Shown: positions 44,503-53,287 of the stretch, piece after piece
Numbering within the stretch: the stretch's first letter is position 1
How the letters are laid out: each line of letters opens with the position of its first letter
Source of the DNA: Allobranchiibius sp. CTAmp26
Lineage (GTDB): Bacteria > Actinomycetota > Actinomycetes > Actinomycetales > Dermatophilaceae
Assembly (NCBI RefSeq): GCF_017565405.1
Contig: NZ_JAGEKR010000021.1
Location: forward strand, 53,545 to 117,544
Length of the DNA stretch: 64,000 bases
Direction of reading: 5' to 3'
Program-made: the position numbers and the translations under genes
Notes under the pieces: generated by a model
What the model saw: only the letters and a program-made list of their open reading frames with translations
Databases searched by the model: none
Told to the model about the DNA's origin: nothing

Positions 44503-44530
44503 ACATGGGATTCCGGTCATTATCCCATGT
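44503..44530 (+). promoter_or_regulatory. Inverted repeat upstream of the recombinase gene
   Basis: ACATGGGAT and ATCCCATGT flank a 10-base centre about 14 bp upstream of the recombinase start. This could be an operator for the gene or a recombination site core. An integron-style attI next to the integrase gene would have this position, but its sequence does not match known attI sites. Confidence 0.4.
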
Positions 44531-44618
44531 GATGATGCCCTGTCAGGACCCGTCTCTACGCTCTCCGGTTGTGACCCGCTCCGACCCCCGCCCGCTTGGC
44601 GGATGACGCACCAGCGAG

Positions 44619-45118
44619 GTGCTCGTCTGGGACACCGATGCCCTGCTGGGCGATGCCTGCCGGGTCTTGCTTACCGACGTGAAGTCGGTAAGCAAGCGAT
44701 CTCCGCCGGAGCCGCATGGCCCGTCATGCCAGAGAAGACGTTTCACGAGTTGGGGTGGATGTTGGCCAAGGGCGCCCGGTCCCGCGGTGTGCGCGATGGT
44801 GACCTGAGGGCGTTGCTTGAACGCGAGTATCTGCCCCGAATTTCGGTGATCGTGGTGCCGTCGTCGGGCAGCGGCCATTGGATGCCTAGTGCTGATGACG
44901 TTCCGGGCCCAGACGATGTCGAACACGTTCAAGTAGCACGATTCATCTCAGCACGAGCCGTGTATTCCCATGACAAGGACCTGCGCGGCCCGGGCTTTGC
45001 CCCGGCGACACGAGCGGCGTACGACGAACGGGTGGCGCACCTGGCGGCCGTGGCTGCATTCCGGCAGCTGGAGATTGGCGTTTCAGTCCTCATTCCACTA
45101 GAAGACGGTGATGAGTGA
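44619..45118 (+). pseudogene. PIN-domain-like protein gene with a frameshift
   Basis: The first frame gives VLVWDTDALLGDACRVLLTD from a GTG at 44619, a typical PIN start with an early Asp. Near 44690, at an inverted repeat CTTACCGAC/GTCGGTAAG, the reading moves to the frame that ends at 45118 with AISAGAAWPVMPEKTFHELG, VQVARFISARAVYSHDKDL and a helical tail. That late part holds the second acidic cluster, as in PIN RNases. Either the gene is broken, or the palindrome region is a recoding site; the former is more likely. No antitoxin partner is adjacent. Confidence 0.5.
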
Positions 45119-45195
45119 CCGTGGTCAGCTGGCGGCAGGTGTGTATCGGGGCGGCTTCGATCCCCAGCTGGGTTCGCAGTGGCCTCCGCCCAACC

Positions 45196-45855
45196 TCACC
45201 GCGCCGCGCGCCGGGCGTGTGCTTGCCGATGGTCCCAGCGGGGGTGTGTCAGGAGCAGCTCGTGCTGCCAGCCACGAGCAGCATCTGAGGTTACGCCGAT
45301 GATGCTGTGCCCGTGGTCTTGCGCGAAGTCGTCTGCGTCCAGTTCACGGTGGGGGTAGCGAAGTCGCAGAACGAGATGCGCCACCAGCAGTACGCCCGGG
45401 GCAGCTAAGAGTCCGGCCGTCAGGTTGGAGTGGGCGGCGAGGAAACCCACCGCCCCTAAGACCAGGGCGGCGCCACTCAGAATTAGCAGGAGGCTCGTCA
45501 ATTTTGTGTGCCACCGTGTGTGACCCAGAGTGAGATGCCCGGCCTCGTGCGCGGCGAAGAAGAATGCCTGGTCGGCATCGCACAGCAGCGCATCCCCGAA
45601 TCTGATGACATGACGGCCTCGCCAGTCGGTGTTCGCACCGCTGTTCGCGCTGCCGGGCACCCACCGCACGTGCACGGGCTCGGGCACGAGTTTGGTGATG
45701 ACTTCCTCAACCTGTGCGCGGGTGACCGCCCCCAATGACCAACCTCCCAGTTCGTCCGAAGTGCTCGTCGATAAGCACAATTCGAAGATACGTCGCGATA
45801 CCGACACCTGCACAACACCAGTGGGGGTCAAATGCGTGATCGCCTTCTGCGACAC
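45196..45855 (-). CDS. M48-type membrane metallopeptidase-like protein
   Basis: The 219-residue product has HEAGHLTLGH (HExxH) near residue 95 and the third-ligand region ELDADDFAQ, both standard for M48/Ste24p-like peptidases. Two hydrophobic helices at about 110-135 and 140-160 lie between them. The start at 45855 is GTG; a shorter start near 45816 (VQVSVSRR) is possible and would avoid overlap with the upstream remnant. M48-type genes recur in actinobacterial conjugative regions, and another lies at 53288. Confidence 0.75.
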   Translation of the reverse strand: MSQKAITHLTPTGVVQVSVSRRIFELCLSTSTSDELGGWSLGAVTRAQVEEVITKLVPEPVHVRWVPGSANSGANTDWRGRHVIRFGDALLCDADQAFFFAAHEAGHLTLGHTRWHTKLTSLLLILSGAALVLGAVGFLAAHSNLTAGLLAAPGVLLVAHLVLRLRYPHRELDADDFAQDHGHSIIGVTSDAARGWQHELLLTHPRWDHRQAHARRAAR

Positions 45856-45870
45856 CGCGCGGTGCCGATC

Positions 45871-46343
45871 AGGTCAATGGGTGGCCCTGTGGAGTGGGGC
45901 GCCTCGGCGTCCTTGTGCGCCCGACGGCTTCCTTGGAGCGGATGATGTCGGCCAGGCTCGCCTGTTGCACGGTGACGGTTCCCACCTGGCGGGGGGCGTC
46001 CCGGATCAGTTCGGGTTACCCCCTCGGTGCCGGAGGGGTGAAACGTCAGATCGACATCGCCGTGAGGGGTGCGCAGGCTCAGCGCGGTCATGTCCGCCAG
46101 CGCGGCCGCATTGGTCTCGAACGGCAAAGACTCCGGTAACGCGTCGACGCGAATACCTGCCTGCAGCTCGCGCAGCACTGCGACGACGCGGGTCAGGTTC
46201 TCAGCGGGTGTGAGGTTGATGTCGATCGTGGGGCGCTGAGCCCCATGCAGCTCGGCGGCGTACCCGCCGACCAGGACGTACTGCACCCGGTGGCGATCCA
46301 GCACCTGCACGATCTCGTGCGGGGCAAAGTGTTCTGCGCTCAC
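45871..46343 (-). pseudogene. Nucleotidyltransferase (AbiEii/MNT-type) remnant
   Basis: The 5' part encodes RVQYVLVGGYAAELHGAQRP and TIDINLTPAENLTRVV, a nucleotidyltransferase GG-Y and D-x-D site like those of AbiEii/MenT toxins and MNT proteins. Around 46050 the frame changes: in the original frame the continuation makes no sense, and GTVTVQQASLADIIRSKEAV, the typical C-terminal helix, sits in another frame. A second slip follows. The HTH gene at 46340 overlaps its start by 4 bp, the usual antitoxin arrangement. Confidence 0.65.
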
Positions 46344-46684
46344 CCCAGCCCCGCCGCCCGCTCGAACAGCTGCTGCGCCTCGCGTGCCGTCGCCGTGCCC
46401 GCCGGGTCGGTGACCACCAGCGCGTCCAGCACGGTGTCGTGATCATCGAACGGCTCCAACCGGGTCCGCGGCTCCAGCCCGGTGCCTTCGACCAGGATCC
46501 GGAACAGCAACGGGAACGAGGGCTGCCGGCGGCCGGACTCGATCTGCGCGATCGTGGACGCCGGCACCCTCGCAGCCGCCGCGACATCCCGCTGGGTCAA
46601 CCCCGTGCGGGCCCGGGCCGCCTTCACCAGGTTGCCCGCCCACCGCTGCGCGTGCGCCGTGGTCGTGGGCCCGATCGTGGCCAT
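46340..46684 (-). CDS. XRE-type helix-turn-helix regulator, likely antitoxin
   Basis: The ATG at 46684 gives 114 residues; 46711 is an alternative start. The HTH at about residues 20-65 (TGLTQRDVAAAARVPASTIA, then QIESGRRQPSFPLLFRIL) is a Cro/C1 fold. The C-terminal helix region ends in REAQQLFERAAGLG. In actinomycetes this family is normally paired with a nucleotidyltransferase as a toxin-antitoxin or phage-resistance pair. The toxin side is broken here, so the regulator is probably an orphan. Confidence 0.8.
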   Translation of the reverse strand: MATIGPTTTAHAQRWAGNLVKAARARTGLTQRDVAAAARVPASTIAQIESGRRQPSFPLLFRILVEGTGLEPRTRLEPFDDHDTVLDALVVTDPAGTATAREAQQLFERAAGLG

Positions 46685-46727
46685 CGGCTGCACCCGCTCC
46701 ATACCCCTCATGCCACCGGATCACGTA

Positions 46728-49700
46728 TCAACGGGACGGATTTGATCTGTGATGAGCAGGGTTCTGATGGGTCCGGTGAGCGCGGTCCCGTTCATTGCGG
46801 TCACGTTGCCCAAGCAGCTGCACGAGTGCTGGCCGGTCGGCCTCCTGGGGCAGGCGGGGACCGTCGTTATGGGCCGGTTCTGCCCACCAATTCATCGATG
46901 GGCGGTCTATGGCTTGCTGCGTGCGGGCGCGCAGGTTGTGGACTTGGGCGAGCTGGGTGCTGGCGGCTGCTAGCCGGTCTTGAGTCCAGCGCTTGGCGCT
47001 GGAGATGAGGTCCTGTGAAACGAGGCTGTTGCTGAGTCCGAGGCGTGCACCCACTCGTTCGGCATTCTGGTTCCAGTACCGGGCTGGTCGCGCTGTGATG
47101 ACCGGTGCTGCAGCGGTTCGAGCCAGGTCCGGTGGCAGGTTGGACAGGCGTTCCTCTAGGAGTGTGTCGGCCAGGGCGTGCGGCCGGGTCAGTGCCGCTC
47201 GCAGCGCGGCGGGGCCTTGCAGGGTGAAGACGTCGGCGGGGTCGAGACCGGGTGGGAATGTGACGTTGCCGGGGTCGAGGTCGTGCGGTGCGAGCATCCA
47301 GTAGTCGCGCTCGGCGGCAACCTGACCAGACATGTTGGCGTCGTTGTCGGTGGCCACGATCAGCCATGGGTCGAAGGGGGCCGTTGTGCAGGTCGAGTCC
47401 AGGGATGGGCCAGCGGAGAGGTGCTCCCGTAGGGCGGCCAGTTGTTGTGCCTGCTCCTCCGTCAGGGAGGTCCCGAGTGGGGCGACACCGATCAACTTGC
47501 CGGGGGACGCGAGGGTCACCGCAAGGGCGTCCAACGGTCCTTCGACGAGCACCGGCCGCGCACCGGCGACGTAAAGGTCGGTGCTTGAGACGTACAGCTG
47601 GGAGCCCTTCGCAAACAACGCGTTTGTGGGGGTATTGAGATACTTCGGCCCCTTCTTGTCGTCGTCGGTCAGGTCGGTGTGGCGTCTGCCGACGAAGCCG
47701 AGGATGACATCGGCGCCCCCGAACCGCTGGGTGTCGTAGCCCGCCCAGCCGTCGCGCCGATGGATGATGGGCAGCACCAGTCGATCGGCGAAGTGGTCGC
47801 GTAGGTGGCCGGACGACTCGTTCCTCCGCGCGACACCGGCGGCCAGCATCTCTTCGTCGGTAGCCCCGAGGTCGTGGAGATGATTGATCAGGCGGTCCCA
47901 CCCCGGTGGCGCAAATCCGGGCTGGAATCGGTCGTCATCTGCAAGGTCGGTACCGAATCGATCAGTTAGATGCTGCGCCGCCCATGAGCCCCGCAGCTGC
48001 TGGCGGTAGTAGGCGAGCGTCAATACGTTGATCTGAGCGATGCGGGTCGTACTTACCGGACTGTTCGCAAACCGCGCGGCGTGTTGCATCGCGCGATCCA
48101 ACTGGGTGTCGGATGTCTCGAACGGCCCGAGTGCGTCTCGGCCCAGCTTTGCCATGAGCAGGCGGTGGGCGACCGTGTCCTCGTTGTCGGGTTCGACCGC
48201 CCAGTTGCGGGGCTGGTGGTCGTTGACCTGCGGACCCCCGCGATGGGTGGTGTTCGCGCGAGACTCGTTGAAAGCATTGCCAGTTGGAGGGGTGTTCTCA
48301 CACAGACTCTCGCTGGTCTCTCCGTACGGGTCGCCATAGCCGGGGTCGTCGGGGACTGGATCCATGGCCACCGACAGTCGCCATACAAGCGACTGGCAGG
48401 GGTCGTCGCGGGGGTCGGCCCTTCGCGCGGACTCGCCGCGGAAGAGTTCTTCGATGGGCCAGCCCCGCTGGAGGGCACGCTCGACCACCGTGACCAGGGT
48501 CGGCCACCACGGGCTGTGTTGTAGCTGATGGGCGGGCCCTAGGTGGATCAGCTCGGGAAGTCGCGACGTCCACGGGGTACTGACCTGCCGGTCAGTGTCG
48601 ACCTGTTCGGCGACAGCGGGGGACAGGTGTGCGTGGATGCGCCACCACAGTGCTGCGGTCGCGTAGTCGCTGGGGAGGGGCCCTGCCGCGGCAGCGCGGT
48701 GCAGCAGTCCTGCGGCATCGAGGCCTGATCGCGCTACCCCCGCCAGCCGTTCGGCCAGCACTGGGGCGAACGAGTCGTGAGCCCCGGCGCGAGAAGTCGC
48801 CGCGATCTGGTCGCCCCATTCCTCCATCGCGGGCGTGCGATCACCTGCGAGTCGCTCCTTGAGCTGTCGCTGCCACCCGGCGGGCGCTTTCTGCAGTTGG
48901 GAGCGACCCGTCGGCGTGCGATCGGACTCGGGGACCAGCATCGCGGCTCTCCACACCGCGATGTCGCCGATTACGTCATCCGCGGGTCGGCCCCCGAGCA
49001 TTGAAGCCCAGGTCGGGGTACTGCCGGCAACCGCTGCACGGCGCACGGTGTCGGCCAGGTCGGTGACCCTTGCTGCGCGCTGCGTGAGGTAGGGCCCCCA
49101 GGTGTCGTGATTGGTGAGGGAGGCGGGCACAGCCGGCGTCCATGGCAACGGGCCGGGGTCGTTGCCGCGCAGTCCTGTGTCGTCGAGGCGCCAGTCCAGC
49201 ACTGCTGCGGTGTCGCCGGCGGTGTCGAGTTCGCGCGCTCGTGCCGCGGATTGCAGCGCGGCGATGGGGTCGCTGCCGTGTGCGCTGATCAGGACAAGGT
49301 GGGCACGCAACGCCGGCCACGCATCCTGTTCGACGATGTCTGGGACGACGCGCTCCGCGTCGATCCCCAATGCCATGACCTTGTCCGGCCCGAGCTGATG
49401 CTCGGCCGCGAAATACAGGGCGTCAAGGTAGCGCTGCGCGGCTTGTCCCAACAGGGTGGTTGGTTCGCTTTGATGGCGCAGCGTCGTGGTGGCCGAGCGG
49501 GGTGCCTCGTCGCGGGCCAGGATTTGCTCGAGCAGCTCGGTAGGGGTCGGCGGGTGGGTCAGCTCCGGGCGGATCATGGTGTGCGGGTCACCGTTGCCGG
49601 TGACTTGCAGGTAGACGTGGTTGGCCTGCTTGCCGCGGGTCAGCATGGTGTACAGCTGTTGCCGCGACTCATCCCCGCCGGCAAGGCCGTGCGCAGTGTC

Positions 49701-52574
49701 GACCGAGACCCCCTGGGCCGAGTGCACTGTTGTGGCGTACCCCAGTTCGGCGTGTTCTCGGACGTAGTCGGCAGGCAGGGTCACCAGGCGACCGCTGCGC
49801 GTGTGCTGCACCCGCAGCGACCCGTCATCGATGGCCAAGACGGTCCATCTATCCCCGTTCTTGACCCAGTCGGTCGCCGCAGTACGTAGTCGCCGGTCGT
49901 TGGAACGGGTGATGATCAGCTCGCCGATACTGCTCAGGTTGCCGTCGGCCAGGCGCAGCGTCGGTCTTTCTTCGGCGCCGACACCGGCGCGGTCCAGTCG
50001 GTGGGCGCGGGCCCGTGCGTTGAGTTCCCCGGCCAGCTCTCGGGTTGGTGCCAGCATGATTGAGTCCAGGCCGTTAAGGCGGTCGATCAGCCAGGCGTTG
50101 AAGACATTTTGTGTCATCGTTGCCAGGTCGCCGACGTGGACCCGCTGCTGGTCCAGGTAGAAACCCAACGCTTCCGGATGGCCTTCGCGCAGGGACAGGG
50201 AAGCGGCGCCCTCAGCAGGGTCAACGAACCGGACGAGCTCGGTCAATCGGCAGGCGCCGTGGATGGCTTGGATGTCGCGCAGTACACCGCCGGCACCGAT
50301 CGCGGCCAGCTGCTGGTCGTCGCCGATCAGCCGGACGCTGCCGCCACGGTGAAGGACGAACCGGACCGCGAGATCCAGGGTCAGCGTGTCAGCCATCCCG
50401 GCTTCGTCAATCACCACCAGCGTCTTGGGGCCGATGTCCGTAACGCTCACCCGCCACGGCTGCAGTGGTGCTCCTTCGATGACGTCATCGGGGCCTGCCG
50501 GGGCGTACCAGGTGCGGGCCCGTGGGTCCCATCGGGCGCCGGCGGCCCGGGCCGCGCCCTGCTCGGCAACCGGTACGTCCAGCCAGGCGCGCGCGTCCGG
50601 GTCGCGTTCGGTGATCTCGTGGATGAGTTTGGCCAGGGTGTCGGTGCGAGTGTTGATCTGGTCGTGCAGGACGGTGGCCGCAGCGGCTGACGGCGCCAGC
50701 CCCATCACCTGACCCCCGCCTTCGGTCCACGCGGCTGACAGCGCCCGCATTGCAGTGGTCTTGCCGGAGCCGGCGGGCGCGATCGCCAGCTGCAACCGCG
50801 CACCGGACGTCGCCACCTCGCGAACCAGAGATGCCTGCCCGGGGTTGAGCACGATGCCGTTCGCGGAACCGCTCAGCAATGCCCTGTCCACCGTCAGGTC
50901 GTCGACAGCTGCACCGTCGGTTCGGCCCGCAGCGGCGACCAGCCGCTGCTCGGCCTCCGTGACCCTGGTCGAGGTGAACAGGTCGGCGCCGGCAATGGTG
51001 TAGACACTGGACCCGTCCCGACGACGCAGCAGCGGTGGTTCGACGACGTCGTGCTCGGGGCGGCGGAGAGACACGGAGAGTGCGAGCGCACCAGCGACCA
51101 GTTGCTCAACGAGGTCCGCCGCATGCTGAGGCAAGGCGCCCATGCTGCGGATCTGCCGCTCAGCTTCGGCGCGCAGGTGCCAGACCTGCCAGGTGGCCCG
51201 CCGGCTCTCCATCTGCGTGATGACCGCCTGGGCCATTGCGCCGACGTCGACCCTTACGTTTGGGCTGACCGTCGATGGGGGAGGGGGACCGATCGCCGTC
51301 GAAAGCATCGATGCGATGCCCGCATCGCCGCCCAGCACCTCCCGCGCTTGCTGCCGCCACGCGAGACGCTGCTCAGCCAGGCCTCGCGGCTCGTGTTTGC
51401 CCTCGCGCGTCTCCAAGGTGGCTTGCTGGGCCAAGCGAAGGGCTTCGACCGGGGTCGGCGGTCGACCATGCGTGCCCTGGAACTGCGTCACGAGCGTGCT
51501 TCGCCGTTCCTCAATGCTCACCCGCCGGGCCGACCAGCAGCGATTGAGAGCTGACGAGACACCCACGACCTCACGTACCGGCCGCTTGCGGTGACCCGCG
51601 CTGTCCCGTTCCTCGAATCGGAGTCGGAGGGCGGTGTGCAGGTGCCGTTCCAGCGCGGTGTTGTAGGTCTCGGATGCAGCCACGGTCGCCTTGAACAGGA
51701 CCCGGCCATCGATTGCCAGCCACTTGCCGTCCGTTGTGCGCACCTTGTTGGCGACGGCGACATGGGTATGCAGATCGGGATCCCCGGCGCGGCTGTCACG
51801 GTGGGCGAACGCGGTGGCGACCAGTCCCTGGACGTCGACCTGGCGAACGCCGTTCGCGCCCTCCCGGGAGTACAGCGCGTGGTGCTCGATGAAGGTCAGC
51901 GCATCGTTGACCGCGGCCTGGTGCGCGCGTTCGATCCGGGCCGCGGTGCCCTGGTCGGCAAGCGCCCACAGGGTCGAGACTGACTTCACCGGGCTGAACG
52001 TCAGGTCGAACCCCGCGACGGACTGCGTCTTGGGGCGCGAGCCCTGGGCGATCGTGGTTACCAGTTCGCGGGCGTCAATTGCGTCTCGGCCGTGCTCGGC
52101 TCGGAAGAACGCTCGCGCGACGTCGGTGCGAACCGCCGCCCTCTCCTCGGCGGGAACGGGCCAGTCCCGGGGGAGGCCGGCCTGTTCATTCAGCCCGGCG
52201 AGGCGGGCGGCGACTTCGACCCGATAAGACGAGACATCGTTGACGTAGGCCTTGTACGGAGTGCCGAGACGGGTTACCGCTCGGTAGTCCCGGTCGGTCA
52301 GATCTGGGCCGTGGAGGTTTTCGCGCCGGGCGTGGGCTAGGGGGTGGTGCCCCGACCCGAACAGGGCCTGCATCTGGTCGGCGGTGACCGCATCACCGGG
52401 CGACACCCCGTCGATGTCGGCCAGCCCGGAGCCGACCCAGACACCGGGCACCTCACCTTTCTCGGTGTAGTACGACGCCAGGGCTGTATGCCCTTTCTCG
52501 GTCGCGTCCAGGGCGGCGACCTGACGGGTCAGGTAGTCATACCCCGACCCGGCCGTGAGCTTGTGGATGCTCAT
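46728..52574 (-). CDS. MobF-type relaxase-helicase with a C-terminal TOPRIM domain
   Basis: The ATG at 52574 gives 1,948 residues. The relaxase domain (about 1-320) shows early tyrosines in SGYDYL and the HUH motif DPDLHTHVAVANKV near 269. The RecD/TraI-like helicase follows, with Walker A LAIAPAGSGKTT near 600, Walker B TLVVIDEAGMAD near 720 and a late motif TTVHSAQGVSVD. The last third adds a DnaG-like TOPRIM region: LVEGPLDALAVTL near 1680 and IVATDNDANMSG near 1740. It would nick and unwind the element at oriT and may prime the strand. Upstream in-frame codons to 52802 lie in the divergent intergenic region and are unlikely to be translated. Confidence 0.92.
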   Translation of the reverse strand: MSIHKLTAGSGYDYLTRQVAALDATEKGHTALASYYTEKGEVPGVWVGSGLADIDGVSPGDAVTADQMQALFGSGHHPLAHARRENLHGPDLTDRDYRAVTRLGTPYKAYVNDVSSYRVEVAARLAGLNEQAGLPRDWPVPAEERAAVRTDVARAFFRAEHGRDAIDARELVTTIAQGSRPKTQSVAGFDLTFSPVKSVSTLWALADQGTAARIERAHQAAVNDALTFIEHHALYSREGANGVRQVDVQGLVATAFAHRDSRAGDPDLHTHVAVANKVRTTDGKWLAIDGRVLFKATVAASETYNTALERHLHTALRLRFEERDSAGHRKRPVREVVGVSSALNRCWSARRVSIEERRSTLVTQFQGTHGRPPTPVEALRLAQQATLETREGKHEPRGLAEQRLAWRQQAREVLGGDAGIASMLSTAIGPPPPSTVSPNVRVDVGAMAQAVITQMESRRATWQVWHLRAEAERQIRSMGALPQHAADLVEQLVAGALALSVSLRRPEHDVVEPPLLRRRDGSSVYTIAGADLFTSTRVTEAEQRLVAAAGRTDGAAVDDLTVDRALLSGSANGIVLNPGQASLVREVATSGARLQLAIAPAGSGKTTAMRALSAAWTEGGGQVMGLAPSAAAATVLHDQINTRTDTLAKLIHEITERDPDARAWLDVPVAEQGAARAAGARWDPRARTWYAPAGPDDVIEGAPLQPWRVSVTDIGPKTLVVIDEAGMADTLTLDLAVRFVLHRGGSVRLIGDDQQLAAIGAGGVLRDIQAIHGACRLTELVRFVDPAEGAASLSLREGHPEALGFYLDQQRVHVGDLATMTQNVFNAWLIDRLNGLDSIMLAPTRELAGELNARARAHRLDRAGVGAEERPTLRLADGNLSSIGELIITRSNDRRLRTAATDWVKNGDRWTVLAIDDGSLRVQHTRSGRLVTLPADYVREHAELGYATTVHSAQGVSVDTAHGLAGGDESRQQLYTMLTRGKQANHVYLQVTGNGDPHTMIRPELTHPPTPTELLEQILARDEAPRSATTTLRHQSEPTTLLGQAAQRYLDALYFAAEHQLGPDKVMALGIDAERVVPDIVEQDAWPALRAHLVLISAHGSDPIAALQSAARARELDTAGDTAAVLDWRLDDTGLRGNDPGPLPWTPAVPASLTNHDTWGPYLTQRAARVTDLADTVRRAAVAGSTPTWASMLGGRPADDVIGDIAVWRAAMLVPESDRTPTGRSQLQKAPAGWQRQLKERLAGDRTPAMEEWGDQIAATSRAGAHDSFAPVLAERLAGVARSGLDAAGLLHRAAAAGPLPSDYATAALWWRIHAHLSPAVAEQVDTDRQVSTPWTSRLPELIHLGPAHQLQHSPWWPTLVTVVERALQRGWPIEELFRGESARRADPRDDPCQSLVWRLSVAMDPVPDDPGYGDPYGETSESLCENTPPTGNAFNESRANTTHRGGPQVNDHQPRNWAVEPDNEDTVAHRLLMAKLGRDALGPFETSDTQLDRAMQHAARFANSPVSTTRIAQINVLTLAYYRQQLRGSWAAQHLTDRFGTDLADDDRFQPGFAPPGWDRLINHLHDLGATDEEMLAAGVARRNESSGHLRDHFADRLVLPIIHRRDGWAGYDTQRFGGADVILGFVGRRHTDLTDDDKKGPKYLNTPTNALFAKGSQLYVSSTDLYVAGARPVLVEGPLDALAVTLASPGKLIGVAPLGTSLTEEQAQQLAALREHLSAGPSLDSTCTTAPFDPWLIVATDNDANMSGQVAAERDYWMLAPHDLDPGNVTFPPGLDPADVFTLQGPAALRAALTRPHALADTLLEERLSNLPPDLARTAAAPVITARPARYWNQNAERVGARLGLSNSLVSQDLISSAKRWTQDRLAAASTQLAQVHNLRARTQQAIDRPSMNWWAEPAHNDGPRLPQEADRPALVQLLGQRDRNERDRAHRTHQNPAHHRSNPSR

Positions 52575-52595
52575 CGTCACCCCCGTCTGAAGGCG

Positions 52596-52625
52596 GCGAT
52601 GACCGTCCGAGCGGGCGGTCATCGC
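52596..52625 (+). other. Candidate oriT inverted repeat
   Basis: GCGATGACCG (52596-52605) and CGGTCATCGC (52616-52625) form a perfect 10-bp inverted repeat with a 10-base loop, 22 bp upstream of the relaxase start in the divergent gap to 52786. MobF relaxases usually bind such a hairpin next to their own gene. No experimental nic site can be assigned. Confidence 0.5.
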
Positions 52626-52785
52626 GAAGTAGCGACCGGGGATGCAAGAGGTGTGTGGTGCTTCGGCTGTCGGATTTCGAAAGGGGGTACGGGCAGCGTG
52701 ATTGGTGCATAGCGAGGTGACCGCTGGTCGGAGCTGCCCTGCCTTCGGGATGAGCGACGGTCCGAGACGAGAAGGGGACGCTTCG

Positions 52786-53106
52786 GTGAGTAACCGGGAC
52801 ATCAGGCAGGCGGCTCGGCGGGCAGCGTTAGAGGCTCAGACGAAGCAGCGTGCTGAACGTGCTCGGCGGGAGCGCAGGTTGAAGGATCTTGCGGTGCAAG
52901 TGTTGGTTGCGATTCGCGAGCGGGATGCCGTGGTGCTCGACGCCGACCGGCGGGCCGGCAGGGCGCTCACCGAGATGATCGACACCGGGCGACTCACGGC
53001 ACACGAGGCGGCTCGATGGTGCGGCGATGAGGTGAATGCGCGTGAGGTTGCTCGGCTGCGGCGTGCAGCCGAGGCGACGAATCCGGCAGACCTCGAAGGG
53101 CCTTAG
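52786..53106 (+). CDS. Small basic accessory protein beside the relaxase gene
   Basis: The GTG at 52786 (GAAGGGGAC upstream) gives 106 residues. The start VSNRDIRQAARRAALEAQTK and ARRERRLKDLAVQVLVAIRE is strongly basic and helical, then comes an acidic helical half (MIDTGRLTAHEAARWCGDEV). Genes of this size in this position often encode relaxosome accessory (MobC-like) proteins, but homology was not established. It is divergent from the relaxase and close to the candidate oriT. Confidence 0.55.
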   Translation: MSNRDIRQAARRAALEAQTKQRAERARRERRLKDLAVQVLVAIRERDAVVLDADRRAGRALTEMIDTGRLTAHEAARWCGDEVNAREVARLRRAAEATNPADLEGP

Positions 53107-53287
53107 CTACTGAATGGCGTACACGGGGGTGACGCGACTACCAGCGCCAGACCACATCGAGGTGCGGTGCTGAGGTGGCGAGCACGCCACACGCCGACCC
53201 CGTGGACCGCGCTGCTGAACCATCTGGAAGGGTCCGTCTTGACGCCAGCTCTCTCCATGCGAATACACACGGATGGGCGGGCCGAGG

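Noticed and set aside
52575..52802. Relaxase start upstream at 52802
   Set aside because: The extra 76 codons would cover the candidate oriT and the divergent gene start, and MobF proteins begin directly with the SIHKLTAG-type motif.
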